Origin: CAYUNA01 sp047629355
GTDB taxonomy: Bacteria; Bacteroidota; Bacteroidia; Chitinophagales; Saprospiraceae
Direction: 5' to 3'
Length of the DNA: 40,988 nt
Assembly: GCA_047629355.1 (NCBI GenBank)
Contig: JBLHWU010000017.1
Coordinates: 1-40,988 of the forward strand
The notes under the pieces are model-generated. The model saw only the letters and a list, made by a program, of their open reading frames with translations. It was not told the DNA's origin and did no database searches. Below, in pieces: positions 7,725 through 16,825 of this stretch. The translations under genes were made by a program, and so were the position numbers. Within the stretch, counting starts at the first letter, position 1. Each line of letters starts with the position of its first letter.

Positions 7725-9062
7725 ATGAATAGTATATTAATTATAGGTGCAGGACGTTCTTCTGCCGCATTGATTCATTACGTTTTAGAACAAGCGAAAA
7801 AGTACGGCTGGGACGTAACTGTCGCGGATGCTGACCCCAAGCAAGCGGACAAAAAAGTAGATGGACACCCGAATGGTCGCGCTGCGTGGTTAGATGTGAT
7901 GAAGGTGAATGATCGACGGGATTTAATTGGTCGTGCAGATATTGTAGTATCGCTTTTGCCAGCGCATTTGCACATCGAAGTTGCACACGATTGTATCAAA
8001 TTGAAAAAGCATTTAATCACCGCTTCCTATGTCTCCAAAGAGATGTATCAACTGGGTGATGATGCCCGTGACCGCGACTTGATTTTTATGGGAGAAATGG
8101 GACTCGACCCGGGTATCGACCATATGAGTGCGATGCAAAAAATCAATGAAATAAAGGAAAAAGGTGGTAAATTGACTGCCTTTCGTTCTTACACGGGTGG
8201 TTTGATTGCACCTGAGTCGGTCGGTAAAAATCCATGGAAATATAAGTTTACTTGGAATCCTCGAAACGTCGTTTTGGCGGGTCAAGGCACCGCGCAATAC
8301 TTGGAGGATAGTAAGTTTAAATACATTCCTTATAATCGTCTTTTTAAAGAATATCGGAACATCGAAGTACCTGGTTTTGACGAACCATTTGAGGTGTATG
8401 CTAACCGTGATTCCTTGTTGTATCGAGAGACTTATGGTTTGAAAGACATTCCAAATATACTGCGTGGAACGATTCGTTATGACGGCTATTGTGATGCTTG
8501 GAATGCCTTGATAAAAATTGGTTTGACAGATAGTTCTTACCCAATTTTGGACTCAGAAAAACTAACGTATCACGAATTGATGGAAGCCTACGTTTCACCA
8601 ATGCCGGGCTTGTCTGTGAAAGATAGAATCGCTGATTTGTTAGGGGAAACACCGCATTCGCCTGTTATGAAAAAGTTGGACTGGTTGGGTCTTTTCCGCA
8701 AAACGAAGATTAATTTAACGAATGCGACTCCTGCCTTGATTTTGGAAAATTTGCTGCTTGACAGGTGGAAATTGAACAAGAAAGACAAGGATATGATTGT
8801 GATGCAGCACGAATTTGAATATGAATTGAACGGTGAATCGCATGAAGTTCACTCCACGCTCGTGATGAAAGGTAAGGACAGCAGCGATACTGCAATGGCG
8901 CGTTTGGTTGGTTTACCCATGGGGATTTTGGTAAAACAAGTGATGCAAGGCAAAATCACGCAACCAGGTGTAAACATTCCTGTGATGAAGGAAGTTTATG
9001 ATCCTGTTTTGGAGGAATTGAAAGAGTATGGAGTGGAGTTTATTGAGCGGGAGATTAGATAA
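7725..9062 (+). CDS. Saccharopine dehydrogenase family protein
   Basis: 445-residue NAD(P)-dependent enzyme of the Lys9-like saccharopine reductase/dehydrogenase family, linked to lysine degradation through aminoadipate. The ATG at 7725 starts directly with the Rossmann strand (NSILIIGAGRSSAALIHYVL). A longer reading from 7662 would translate a low-complexity AATCGAAA-type repeat and is rejected. The segment GEMGLDPGIDHMSAMQ at about 127-142 and the long catalytic domain match the family. The partner aminoadipate enzymes are not in the window. A 33-bp palindrome follows the gene. Confidence 0.88.
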   Translation: MNSILIIGAGRSSAALIHYVLEQAKKYGWDVTVADADPKQADKKVDGHPNGRAAWLDVMKVNDRRDLIGRADIVVSLLPAHLHIEVAHDCIKLKKHLITASYVSKEMYQLGDDARDRDLIFMGEMGLDPGIDHMSAMQKINEIKEKGGKLTAFRSYTGGLIAPESVGKNPWKYKFTWNPRNVVLAGQGTAQYLEDSKFKYIPYNRLFKEYRNIEVPGFDEPFEVYANRDSLLYRETYGLKDIPNILRGTIRYDGYCDAWNALIKIGLTDSSYPILDSEKLTYHELMEAYVSPMPGLSVKDRIADLLGETPHSPVMKKLDWLGLFRKTKINLTNATPALILENLLLDRWKLNKKDKDMIVMQHEFEYELNGESHEVHSTLVMKGKDSSDTAMARLVGLPMGILVKQVMQGKITQPGVNIPVMKEVYDPVLEELKEYGVEFIEREIR

Positions 9063-9080
9063 AATTTATATTTTTTGTTT

Positions 9081-9113
9081 AAAACATGGTGATTTTTAAA
9101 ATCACCATGTTTT
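9081..9113. terminator. Perfect 16+1+16 palindrome, probable terminator
   Basis: AAAACATGGTGATTTT, one base, then its exact complement, located 19 bases after the saccharopine dehydrogenase stop and just before the next ATG at 9126. The arms end in A/T runs, so a terminator or attenuator is plausible. Confidence 0.7.
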
Positions 9114-9125
9114 CATCCCGAACGA

Positions 9126-10415
9126 ATGAACAACATCTCTTCGCTTCAAGTTTTTAATATCTTCCGATTTGTTTCGACACTTCTTATCGGTGTGTTGTTG
9201 ACAAAATTGGGCTTGTCAACGGCGGAGATTTCTATTTATGAGTTACTGATTTTTTTAAGTACGCTTGTCAGTTTCTTCTGGGTGATGGGCGGTCAAAATG
9301 CGTTTTTACAATATTTTCCAAAACTGGAAATATTGACCCAAAAAAAGGCATTCTTCAATGCTTTTTTACTATTTTTTGGATTCAGCATCGTTGCTGGGGC
9401 AATGCTTTGGATAGGCAAAAACTTCTTTTTTGACTACTTTAATAAGGGCGAAGAATTGCCGTATCTCCACCTAATTTGCTGGTACATTATTTTCAATACA
9501 CCTGCCTTTTTAATTCACATTTATTACTTGGTTTTGGAACAATTTCAGCGACTATTGGTCTGGGGTGCGTTCACATTTGGCGGACAATTGTTGGCAGTTG
9601 TTGTGCCCATATTTTGGGGTTATTCCTTGGAAATGACATTTCAAGTCTTATTGATTTTATCGGTTCTTCGTTTCCTTTGGGCATTGCAAATTTTAGTAAA
9701 AAATGCCACTTTTCAAATTGATTTTTCTTTTCTGAAAAATTACATTTGGTTGCTTACGCCACTTTTGTTACAAGTCTTAATTGGGAACTCAGCAGAATAC
9801 ATCGATGGCTTAATTGTTCAAGCGAACGCGACGAGTAACAAGGCCTTTGCTATCTTTCGTTGGGGCGCTCGAGAGTTGCCAATTTCGTTGCTTTTTGTCG
9901 GTGCAGTGATGACCGCAATGATTCCAAAAGTCGCTGAAAATAAGGAAGCTGGTCTAGCCTTGATGAAGCAGAAAACGGATGAATTATCGCGATGGTTGTT
10001 CCCGTTGAGTATGGTATTGATGTTGTTGTCGCCGCTGCTTTTTCCAATTGCGTACAATGCAGATGCGGTAGAATCAGCGCAAATTTTCAATGTTTATTTG
10101 CTGATTTTGAGTAGTCGAATTTTGATGCCGCAAGTCGTCATTATGAGTCATCAAAAAAATTACTTTTTGGTCGTCAGCGCAATTGTTGAGATTGCTATTA
10201 ATGTGGTTTTAAGTTTGATTTTGGTGAAAGTTTATGGCTTGGTGGGTATTGCTTTTGCGTCGGTCATTGCGTATCTAGTGGATAAAATTTTACTAATCAT
10301 CTACAGTCATCAAGTCTTGAAAACGCCGGTTACAAAATATGTTTCTATTGGAAAATACTTTTTTTATAATGGACTTCTTTTTGCGAGTTATTTAGCGGCG
10401 GAAGCTATTTATTAA
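9126..10415 (+). CDS. Polysaccharide flippase (MOP/Wzx-like)
   Basis: 429-residue integral membrane protein with about 12 predicted helices, of the oligosaccharide flippase / Wzx group of the MOP superfamily. It would move lipid-linked glycan units across the inner membrane. The first helix (SLQVFNIFRFVSTLLIGVLL) and the pattern of paired helices with charged loops fit. No glycosyltransferases flank it, so the glycan is unknown. It lies 63 bases after the saccharopine dehydrogenase gene, separated by the palindrome at 9081-9113. Confidence 0.82.
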   Translation: MNNISSLQVFNIFRFVSTLLIGVLLTKLGLSTAEISIYELLIFLSTLVSFFWVMGGQNAFLQYFPKLEILTQKKAFFNAFLLFFGFSIVAGAMLWIGKNFFFDYFNKGEELPYLHLICWYIIFNTPAFLIHIYYLVLEQFQRLLVWGAFTFGGQLLAVVVPIFWGYSLEMTFQVLLILSVLRFLWALQILVKNATFQIDFSFLKNYIWLLTPLLLQVLIGNSAEYIDGLIVQANATSNKAFAIFRWGARELPISLLFVGAVMTAMIPKVAENKEAGLALMKQKTDELSRWLFPLSMVLMLLSPLLFPIAYNADAVESAQIFNVYLLILSSRILMPQVVIMSHQKNYFLVVSAIVEIAINVVLSLILVKVYGLVGIAFASVIAYLVDKILLIIYSHQVLKTPVTKYVSIGKYFFYNGLLFASYLAAEAIY

Positions 10416-10481
10416 AATTCAGTTAGTTTTGCAACGTTGATTTTAATATCTGATGTTACGCAATAAACAACTACGAAGTAG

Positions 10482-10647
10482 TTAAGTAACACGTACTAAT
10501 TAATCAGGTAAATTTTAAACATCTTTTCCGCTATTTTCCTTTAAAAAAGACTTCAATAAAAGGATTATTCAAGCATTTTTTAAAGAAAATTATCGAAAAA
10601 ATCTTGTCTAAAAATTTTACCTGATTAATCACTACGTGTTACTTAAA
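10482..10647. repeat. Long intergenic inverted repeat
   Basis: The left arm (TTAAGTAACACGTACTAATT and the AATCAGGTAAA that follows) is repeated inverted at about 10608-10646, about 38 bp per arm with few mismatches. The core includes AGCATTTTTTAAAGAAAATT, similar to the cores of the repeats at 24541-24708 and 22806-23003. Confidence 0.8.
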
Positions 10648-10656
10648 TATGAATAA

Positions 10657-10813
10657 CCTCGGATGAAATCCGAGGGATAACGAAAAAGAGTGTCGCAACT
10701 CCGAAGGAGTTGAGTTTCCTCTTACAGGATTCAACTCTTTCAGAGTTGCGATACGTTTATTCATTCTCCGCAGATTGCATCTGCGGTTATTGATATTCAA
10801 TCTCTTCGAGATT
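10657..10813. repeat. Array of five triloop hairpins
   Basis: Five perfect stems, each closing on exactly three bases: CCTCGGAT-GAA-ATCCGAGG (10657-10675), CAACTCC-GAA-GGAGTTG (10696-10712), CAACTCT-TTC-AGAGTTG (10732-10748), CCGCAGAT-TGC-ATCTGCGG (10768-10786) and AATCTC-TTC-GAGATT (10799-10813). The second and third can also pair with each other (GTGTCGCAACTC with GAGTTGCGATAC), giving a larger fold. No T-runs follow. Confidence 0.85.
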
Positions 10814-10849
10814 ACCGCATCGTGTTATGCATTCAATAAAAAATCACCA

Positions 10850-11282
10850 CTACATTTTCAACACTGCTTCCACTTTCTTCTTCAAAAACGGCACAATATC
10901 CTTTTCAAACCAAGGATTTTTCCACATCCAAATGCCATTTCTCGGCGAAGGGTGCGGCATCGGCAAATACTTTGGCAAGTATTCTTCCCAATGATTGACC
11001 GTTTCCGTCAATGTTCTTTTACGGTCTTTTTGAGTTAATATTTTTGAGCATAAGTACCTGGACATAAATAATCGAACAATCAAAGGAGTCACATTTAACC
11101 ATTTTCGGAGGTTTTTCCGCTGGCATCGTCCCAAGGAATACTGCTGGCGTGGACTTTTCGACCTAGGGCTTGACCGATAATGAGAATTTTAGCTTCGGAA
11201 TGTACGGTAATGACTGAGCGTGGTTCGTGCGGAAATAGTCGGTGCAGATGGTGCAATTTTTGACTTGCTGGAGGAGATTCAT
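10850..11282 (-). pseudogene. Broken uracil-DNA glycosylase family gene
   Basis: Pieces of one protein are spread over several minus-strand frames: NLLQQVKNCTICTDYF from the ATG at 11282, then EAKILIIGQALGRKVHASSI and PWDDASG, then LRKWLNVT, then GTYAQKY, then TLTETVNHWEEYLPKYLPMP with HPSPRNGIWMWKNPWFE at the end. These match the order of a uracil-DNA glycosylase superfamily protein of about 190-200 aa (Cys pair near the start, IIGQAPG-like motif, HPSPRN motif). About 50 residues between LNVT and GTYAQKY are missing, and there are at least three frame changes, one in an A-run near 11105. The gene is dead. Stray shorter ORFs here are remnants. Confidence 0.8.
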
Positions 11283-11353
11283 TGCTTGAGTTTTATAAAA
11301 TATTTCGAGGGATTGCCTCACATTAGACCTTTATTTCTAAAAGCAAATAAACT

Positions 11354-12478
11354 TCAACTTCGTTTTCTTCCCTTCCCTTCTTTTCTAATAATTAAAAAGT
11401 AAAGACCAGTTGGTACATTTTCTCTTTTAAAACAACCTTGAATTTTAGAAAAAGTAAAATCATTCGTCACTTTTTTCCCAAAGGTATTATAAATATCAAA
11501 GTCTATTTTTGGAAAATGTGGACTTTCATTTTTTGGTAGTGTAACAAATGTGTACCACCATTTATTGAAAAAGTGATTTATTACCGTGTAAACGAAGGTT
11601 CTTTTAAGTTTGAGAAGCGAGAAAATCGTAAGATTTTCGAACTTTAAAAAACACAGTGCGCGTTGCTTGCGGCAACGCGGGAGGGATTTTTATCCCTTAA
11701 AAATCCCTTTGATAAACAAAAGCACCTAAACTGTAAAAGTGCACATTTGTGGCACTACCCACTTTTTGAACAAAAACCATCCAAAACAGGGTTGGAATAA
11801 ATGTAAAAATTAGCGGTTTTATTTAAAAAGTTAGTCGTATTGGTCAACACTGAAAAGTTAATTGTCACAAGGCTATCGCATACATTTTTTGCTGTTAAGT
11901 TTAGAAATATTGTTGCATCATTTCCAATTAAAATATTGGTATAAAAAGTACTGGTATCAATGTCTAAATTCAGCGTTTTACTGGTGTCCGATAAAACAAT
12001 CAAATCGATGAAAATAACGCTATCATAACCATTTTGAGATAAATAATGGAATTGATACAAATCCGCGTCCACTAATTCATTTCCATTAAAATTAAAACTC
12101 TCGCTTTCACAAATTTCCTCAAAAAAAGTAGTCGGGGAGGAGCTTGAAAATTCAATGCTTATTGGTTCAGGAATTGTTGCACAACCATTTATTAAATTAG
12201 TTGTAATTAATTGATAATCATTTGATTATGTAATCATTAATTGTGGAGAAGTTGCTCCTGGGATTTCCAGTCCACTGTGCTGCCATTTATAGCTAATTTT
12301 TATCGACAATGACAATGAATCCATTTTGGCGAATGATGTAAAAACGGTTGTCATTGGCAGGCATTTCAAAGCCAAGTAACCACGGGTAAGAACCGCCAAT
12401 TTCAGTCAACGAAATATTTTGACCAAAGATTGAAATGCTTGTAAAAAATAGGAATAAGCTGAAAATGAACTTTGTCAT
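11354..12478 (-). pseudogene. Decayed T9SS-secreted PQQ-type sugar-dehydrogenase-like gene, split by a MITE
   Basis: The minus strand starts at an ATG at 12478 with a signal peptide (MTKFIFSLFLFFTSISIFGQ) and a segment (ISLTEIGGSYPWLLGFEMPA, then NDNRFYIIRQNG) like the opening of PQQ-dependent sugar dehydrogenases. It jumps near 12290 out of frame into a C-terminal region (SYKWQHSGLEIPGATSPQ, with a TAA near 12225), so the catalytic middle is deleted. The C-terminal sorting domain (NFYIYSNPVLDGF) is interrupted at 11535-11759 by repeat-element copy 2. It resumes as PHFPKIDFDIYNTFGKKV and ENVPTGLYFLIIRKEG, ending at 11354. This is a type A T9SS tail cut in two. Confidence 0.8.
11535..11759 (+). 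mobile_element. MITE-like element, copy 2 (225 bp), inserted in a gene
   Basis: Same terminal inverted repeats as copy 1. Flanking 8-mers are CATTTTTT (11527-11534) and CACTTTTT (11760-11767), 7 of 8 identical. It splits the sorting domain of the T9SS pseudogene. The inner long TGC-loop hairpin is missing, which accounts for the shorter length. Confidence 0.92.
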
Positions 12479-12547
12479 AGCGTTTGTTTTGTCTGTTGGT
12501 TGTTCTGGTGCAAAGGTGAGAGAAAGAATTTGAAATAGAAAAGACAA

Positions 12548-12822
12548 AATTGGTGGTTTCTCAAATTTTTATGGTTGAAAAATGTTTTAAATTGTTGATA
12601 ATAAGATACTTATGGGTTTTGTCTTCAAAATTAAATGCGATTTTTGAAGGATGATTTAATTTGGGATTTAAAAAAAAGTAACAATTTAACCTGATTTTTA
12701 AACATTTCATCAGCTATCATCATTTAGAATCCAACGAATAAGTAATAAAAAGTGTTAGTTTTGCACGCGAAATCTTAAAAAAAGACCAATCAGTCTTTTC
12801 TGTTAATAAAACCAGTCAGATT
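12548..12822. promoter_or_regulatory. panD upstream region with a -7 box at 12756-12763
   Basis: TAGTTTTG at 12756-12763 matches TAnnTTTG, about 60 bases before the panD ATG. No TTG lies at the ideal -33 distance. The rest of the gap is AT-rich without a recognisable feature. Confidence 0.5.
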
Positions 12823-13170
12823 ATGTTATTACAAATTTTTAAATCAAAAATCCACCGAGTACAGATAACTGAAGCGAACTTGAATTACGTGGGTAGTATC
12901 ACGATTGACGAAGACTTGATGGATGCTTCTGGTTTGTTAGCCGGCGAACGAGTACAAATTGTTAATAACAACAATGGTGAGCGAATTGAAACTTACGTTA
13001 TCAAAGGCGAACGAGGCAGTGGCGTGATTTGCTTAAATGGTGCAGCTGCGCGGCGAGCAGAAGTTGGCGATGTAGTTATCATTATTGCATATGCTTTTAT
13101 GACGCCGGAAGAAGCGAAGAATTTTACGCCGAAAGCGATTTTTCCAGGAGAAGGGAATAAGTTGGTATAG
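12823..13170 (+). CDS. panD: Aspartate 1-decarboxylase
   Basis: Pyruvoyl enzyme making beta-alanine from aspartate for pantothenate and CoA synthesis. The 115-residue proenzyme has the self-cleavage site Gly24-Ser25 within YVGSIT, and the conserved RGSG and NGAAARRAEVGDVVIIIAY segments. Length is as usual for PanD. The next gene follows about 100 bases downstream on the same strand but has its own promoter box. Confidence 0.97.
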   Translation: MLLQIFKSKIHRVQITEANLNYVGSITIDEDLMDASGLLAGERVQIVNNNNGERIETYVIKGERGSGVICLNGAAARRAEVGDVVIIIAYAFMTPEEAKNFTPKAIFPGEGNKLV

Positions 13171-13223
13171 GTCATTCATGGTTCCATTGTTAGATAGTTT
13201 TATGGTTGGGCGTTATTCATTGA

Positions 13224-13255
13224 TTGAGAAATTACGCGATAATTCCCTACTTTTG
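13224..13255 (+). promoter_or_regulatory. Bacteroidota promoter (TTG - 21 bases - TACTTTTG)
   Basis: TTG at 13224-13226 and TACTTTTG at 13248-13255 are close to the Bacteroidota -33/-7 spacing. The ATG at 13272 lies only 17 bases after the -7 box, so the predicted leader is about 10 bases or less. Confidence 0.6.
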
Positions 13256-13271
13256 AGGTAAAAGAAAAAGT

Positions 13272-14327
13272 ATGAAAAAGAAATTATTTGATGTACTGAA
13301 ATTCCTATTCTTTTTGGGAATTGGGTCAGCGATTTTGTTTTGGGTGTACCAAAAACAGGATGTTGCCTACCAAGACCAATGTGTGCAGGATGGAGTTCCC
13401 GCAGCAGATTGTAGCTTGATAGGGAAAGTGATTACAGATATTGGTTCGGCGGATTATTTCTGGATGAGTTTGGTATTTGCGGTATTTGTGATTAGCAATA
13501 TTAGTCGTGCAACACGTTGGGTGATGCTGCTGCGACCAATGGGATATACTCCGAAATTAGCGAACGCATTTTGGTGTACGATGATTGGTTATTTAACGAA
13601 TTTGGGCGTACCACGAGCGGGAGAATTGATTAAATCTGCGATGTTGAGTAAATGGGAAGATATTCCTGTTGAAAAGGTAATGGGGACAGTCGTGACGGAT
13701 AGAATCGTGGACGTAATTTCGCTAGCAGTGGTGATGGGACTGGCGTTGTTGGTAGAGTATGACACTATATATAGTATGGTTGTGGGCTTGATGGGCGGCG
13801 AAGAAGTAGCTGCAGAAACTGGCGGGCCAAGCATTTTGATGTGGTTGGCTGGCTTGGCGATTTTAGGTGTTGTGTTATTGGTCATATTTTTTCAACGACT
13901 TTCAGAAACACGTATTTTTAAAAAAATAAAAGAGATTGCCAAAGGCTTTTTTGAAGGCATTCAGACTGTTCGGAAATTGGAAAAACCAGGTTGGTTTGTT
14001 TTTCATAGCGCGAATATTTGGTTTATGTATTTTCTGATGATGTACTTTGGGTTGAAAGCCTACGAACCAGTTTCGCACCTCGATTGGGGCGCGGCATTAG
14101 TGCTATTTGTAACCGGAGGATTGGCATTTTTGATACCCGCGCCTGGAGGCATGGGGTCTTATCATTTGATGATAACGGAAGTTTGCGAAACGATGTATGG
14201 CATTGATGGCGCGGATGGTTTTGCGTACGCGAATATCCTTTTCTTTTTTATACAAATATTGACGAATGTGGTGCTTGGCGTAGCGGCGTTGATAATCTTA
14301 CCAATAATTAATCGAAAGAAAGATTGA
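13272..14327 (+). CDS. Lysylphosphatidylglycerol synthase transmembrane-domain protein
   Basis: 351-residue membrane protein with about eight helices, of the LPG_synthase_TM / UPF0104 (flippase-like) family. Conserved family segments are GVPRAGELIKSAMLSKW and VVTDRIVDVISLAVV. It lacks the soluble aminoacyl-transferase half of MprF, so it probably has a lipid-handling or transport role rather than lysyl transfer; the substrate is unknown. It follows panD on the same strand but its own promoter allows separate expression. A 35-bp palindrome follows. Confidence 0.85.
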   Translation: MKKKLFDVLKFLFFLGIGSAILFWVYQKQDVAYQDQCVQDGVPAADCSLIGKVITDIGSADYFWMSLVFAVFVISNISRATRWVMLLRPMGYTPKLANAFWCTMIGYLTNLGVPRAGELIKSAMLSKWEDIPVEKVMGTVVTDRIVDVISLAVVMGLALLVEYDTIYSMVVGLMGGEEVAAETGGPSILMWLAGLAILGVVLLVIFFQRLSETRIFKKIKEIAKGFFEGIQTVRKLEKPGWFVFHSANIWFMYFLMMYFGLKAYEPVSHLDWGAALVLFVTGGLAFLIPAPGGMGSYHLMITEVCETMYGIDGADGFAYANILFFFIQILTNVVLGVAALIILPIINRKKD

Positions 14328-14340
14328 TTGGGTTTTAATT

Positions 14341-14375
14341 TACGTTTCCTAAACTTTAAAAGTTTAGGAAACGTA
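14341..14375. terminator. Perfect 17+1+17 palindrome after the LPG-synthase-like gene
   Basis: TACGTTTCCTAAACTTT, one base, then its exact complement, 14 bases after the stop codon. There is no T-run, so it may be a processing or 3'-end stability structure rather than a classical terminator. Confidence 0.7.
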
Positions 14376-14413
14376 GTGGACCAATGAACTTAGTCAACTA
14401 AATCAAAGAAAAA

Positions 14414-14992
14414 ATGAATCCTACAGAATTAAATAACCTTATTAAAAAACGGCGGTCAATCTTTCCGAAAACGTATAACGACCAGCCGATTCCGCGCGAA
14501 ACTGTTGAGCAAGTTTTAGAAAATGCAAATTGGGCACCGACGCATAAATTCACCGAACCTTGGCGTTTTAAGGTGTTTTATGGTGAAAAAGCATTGGCAC
14601 GGTTGGGTGATTTTTTGGCGGCGAAGTATAAAGCGGAGATGCCTGCAGACAAATTTTCGGAAACAAAATACAAGAAATTAAGTCAAAATCCACGGCGTTC
14701 GGGCTGTGCCATTGCTTTGTGTATGCAGCGCGATGTGGAACAGCGAGTGCCAGAATGGGAGGAAATTGCTTCGACGGCTTGTGCGGTGCAAAATATGTGG
14801 TTGACTTGTACGGCGAATAATGTGGGCTGCTATTGGAGTTCGGCAAAGATGTTGCAAACAGCGAACGAATTTTTGAATTTGCAGGAAGGCGAACGGTGTT
14901 TGGGATTGTTTTTTATGGGCAATCATGACTTGCCTGAATTGCCAGGGAAGCGGAAGACGATAGGGGAGAAAGTGGTTTGGATGGACGAATAA
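14414..14992 (+). CDS. Nitroreductase family protein (YdjA-like)
   Basis: 192-residue FMN-dependent oxidoreductase. The N-terminal KKRRSIFPKTYNDQPIPRE contains the RRS phosphate-binding site of FMN. The segment ANWAPTHKFTEPWRF at about 39-53 is the YdjA/TdsD-type HK-TEPWR motif, followed by EIASTACAVQNMWL. It likely reduces nitro or quinone compounds; the physiological substrate is unknown. Monocistronic between a palindrome and the CHU_C gene. Confidence 0.88.
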   Translation: MNPTELNNLIKKRRSIFPKTYNDQPIPRETVEQVLENANWAPTHKFTEPWRFKVFYGEKALARLGDFLAAKYKAEMPADKFSETKYKKLSQNPRRSGCAIALCMQRDVEQRVPEWEEIASTACAVQNMWLTCTANNVGCYWSSAKMLQTANEFLNLQEGERCLGLFFMGNHDLPELPGKRKTIGEKVVWMDE

Positions 14993-15064
14993 TTCAATAC
15001 CCAACCCTTTTCAGAGAATCGCTGTCTTTCTCTAAGTCACGCGTTGTGATACTCATTCAACAAT

Positions 15065-16825
15065 ATGAAAACCACGATTTGCCTTTTTCAAATACTGCTT
15101 TTTTGCATCACAAATATTTCGATTGGACAAAGCTATTTTAAAATTATCGATACCCCGCAAGGCAGTTATTATCAGCAGATTCAGACCTTTCCAAACGGTG
15201 ACCTTCTTGTCGCTGATAAACTATTTGATGAAGACCAACCCTTTGCGGCAAAGCATATTGCACTTTTACGAATTAATGAATGTGGGGAAACGCTTTGGGC
15301 AAAAAGCTATAAAAGTAATGCATGGATTATTGCTTTTGAGAAAATGAATATCAATGAGGCAGGAGAAATTTTCATTCTTGCCGATTGGTATTCTAGTAGT
15401 GTTTTTCGAAAAGGAATTTTGAAGTTATCCCCAGAAGGCGATTTATTGATTGCTAAAAGATTTCATGTTCTCGACGCGCAATTTACCGATTCATATGACC
15501 TTCAGGTTCGAGACGGTCGAGTAATGGTTTTTAGTTTTTTGCAATACATTCCTAATCTACAATTTAATCATATTTTTTTATTGGATGAAGACCTTAACCT
15601 GCTTTGGAATAAACGAATTTCCCCTAATAAAGCTTTTGGTGAAATTCTATTCACAAGTGATTTAGGAATGCTTTACCAAACGGGGAATACGCTGATAAAA
15701 TTGGATGCAACAGGCAATGCTCAATGGGCAAATACGATAGAAGAAGTCAATGGTGTTGCTAGTTTTTCAAAACCTTTGGAAGTGACAGACGGCTATATTT
15801 GGGGAGTATCTTCACCGATTGGGTATCTTTTTTTTAAAATAGATTTTGCTGGAAATTTAATTTGGAAATCTGATAAAGTATTGCCTTTCAATGTTTCAGC
15901 AGAACTTGAACTGAGGGAAAATGGCGATGTATTGGCGGTTTACAGTTCTGGAAATCCAACCTTACCGACCTATTTTACACTTTCTTCAACTGGAGAAATA
16001 TCGGAACAGCACCGACTCTCTGTTGATTTTACGTTAAACACAGGCTTTGTTTATTCGACTCTTAATGATGATGAACGCGTCAATCTTTTGGGCAATATAC
16101 AAATGAATTTTCAGGAAGAAAACGCCAATAGAGACTTCTTGATGCAGTTTGATTTAAACCATCCGAATAGCGATTGCTTGTCTTGGGAAACGCTTGACAA
16201 TACTATTGAAAATGATGTAGAATTGACGATGCTCTCTATAGAAACTACAGTTGAGGATTTTGAATTAGAGGAAGAAAATCCTACTTCTATTGTGGTTGAA
16301 AACCTCGATATTGTTTTTACAGATGTTTGCGAATTGGAAAAAAAGGTGGTGTCTGAAATCAAAGATACGCTCTTGAATTGCTTTGATAGTTGGACAATTG
16401 ACTTGCCGGCTGCTGATTTTATTTGGGAAGACGGCAGTAATGAAAACCCGCGTATATTAACGTTGTCGGGTAATTATCTTGCAACCAAAACGAGTTGTTT
16501 GAAGGAGTTGACTTATGAATATCAATTGACTAAAAATCAGTGTGCCTGCGATATTTTTCTACCCAATGTTTTTAGTCCAAATGAAGATGGAATGCATGAT
16601 AATTTTCAAATTTATAGTGATTGTGAAATTGTCCAAATGGAGCTACAAATTTTTAACCGTTGGGGCGATTTACTATTTGAAAGTACGAACGCTAATTGGG
16701 ATGGTACTTTTAATGGAAAAGTGGTGAACGCTGGTGTTTATGTTTTAAAATTAACGGCGCAGACGAGTGATGGAATTGGGGCGATTTATGATTTTGAGAA
16801 GTTTCAGTCGATTACGGTGTTATAA
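15065..16825 (+). CDS. Secreted protein with CHU_C (T9SS type B) sorting domain
   Basis: 586-residue exported protein. It has a signal peptide (TTICLFQILLFCITNISIG), then about 300 residues of repeated beta-strand segments of the form NGDLLVADK / GEIFILADW / LGMLYQTGN. These look like a beta-propeller of the kind seen in Bacteroidota surface proteins. The last 90 residues are the gliding-motility-associated C-terminal domain (FLPNVFSPNEDGMHDNF ... FNRWGDLLFES ... NAGVYVLKLTA). It should be exported by Sec and then by the type IX system to the surface. The ligand or role is unknown. It converges on the paralogous pair across a long inverted repeat. Confidence 0.85.
   Translation: MKTTICLFQILLFCITNISIGQSYFKIIDTPQGSYYQQIQTFPNGDLLVADKLFDEDQPFAAKHIALLRINECGETLWAKSYKSNAWIIAFEKMNINEAGEIFILADWYSSSVFRKGILKLSPEGDLLIAKRFHVLDAQFTDSYDLQVRDGRVMVFSFLQYIPNLQFNHIFLLDEDLNLLWNKRISPNKAFGEILFTSDLGMLYQTGNTLIKLDATGNAQWANTIEEVNGVASFSKPLEVTDGYIWGVSSPIGYLFFKIDFAGNLIWKSDKVLPFNVSAELELRENGDVLAVYSSGNPTLPTYFTLSSTGEISEQHRLSVDFTLNTGFVYSTLNDDERVNLLGNIQMNFQEENANRDFLMQFDLNHPNSDCLSWETLDNTIENDVELTMLSIETTVEDFELEEENPTSIVVENLDIVFTDVCELEKKVVSEIKDTLLNCFDSWTIDLPAADFIWEDGSNENPRILTLSGNYLATKTSCLKELTYEYQLTKNQCACDIFLPNVFSPNEDGMHDNFQIYSDCEIVQMELQIFNRWGDLLFESTNANWDGTFNGKVVNAGVYVLKLTAQTSDGIGAIYDFEKFQSITVL

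Larger units (their letters stand above)
10416..10849. other. Gene-free interval with a long inverted repeat and a triloop-hairpin array
   Basis: This 434-base gap holds a long inverted repeat (10482-10647) and at least five short hairpins with three-base loops (10657-10813), plus a sixth at 10469-10483. No ORF here has coding character. Confidence 0.8.

Noticed and set aside
10657..10813. CRISPR array
   Set aside because: The hairpins differ in sequence, have irregular spacing and no repeated unit, and no cas genes are present.
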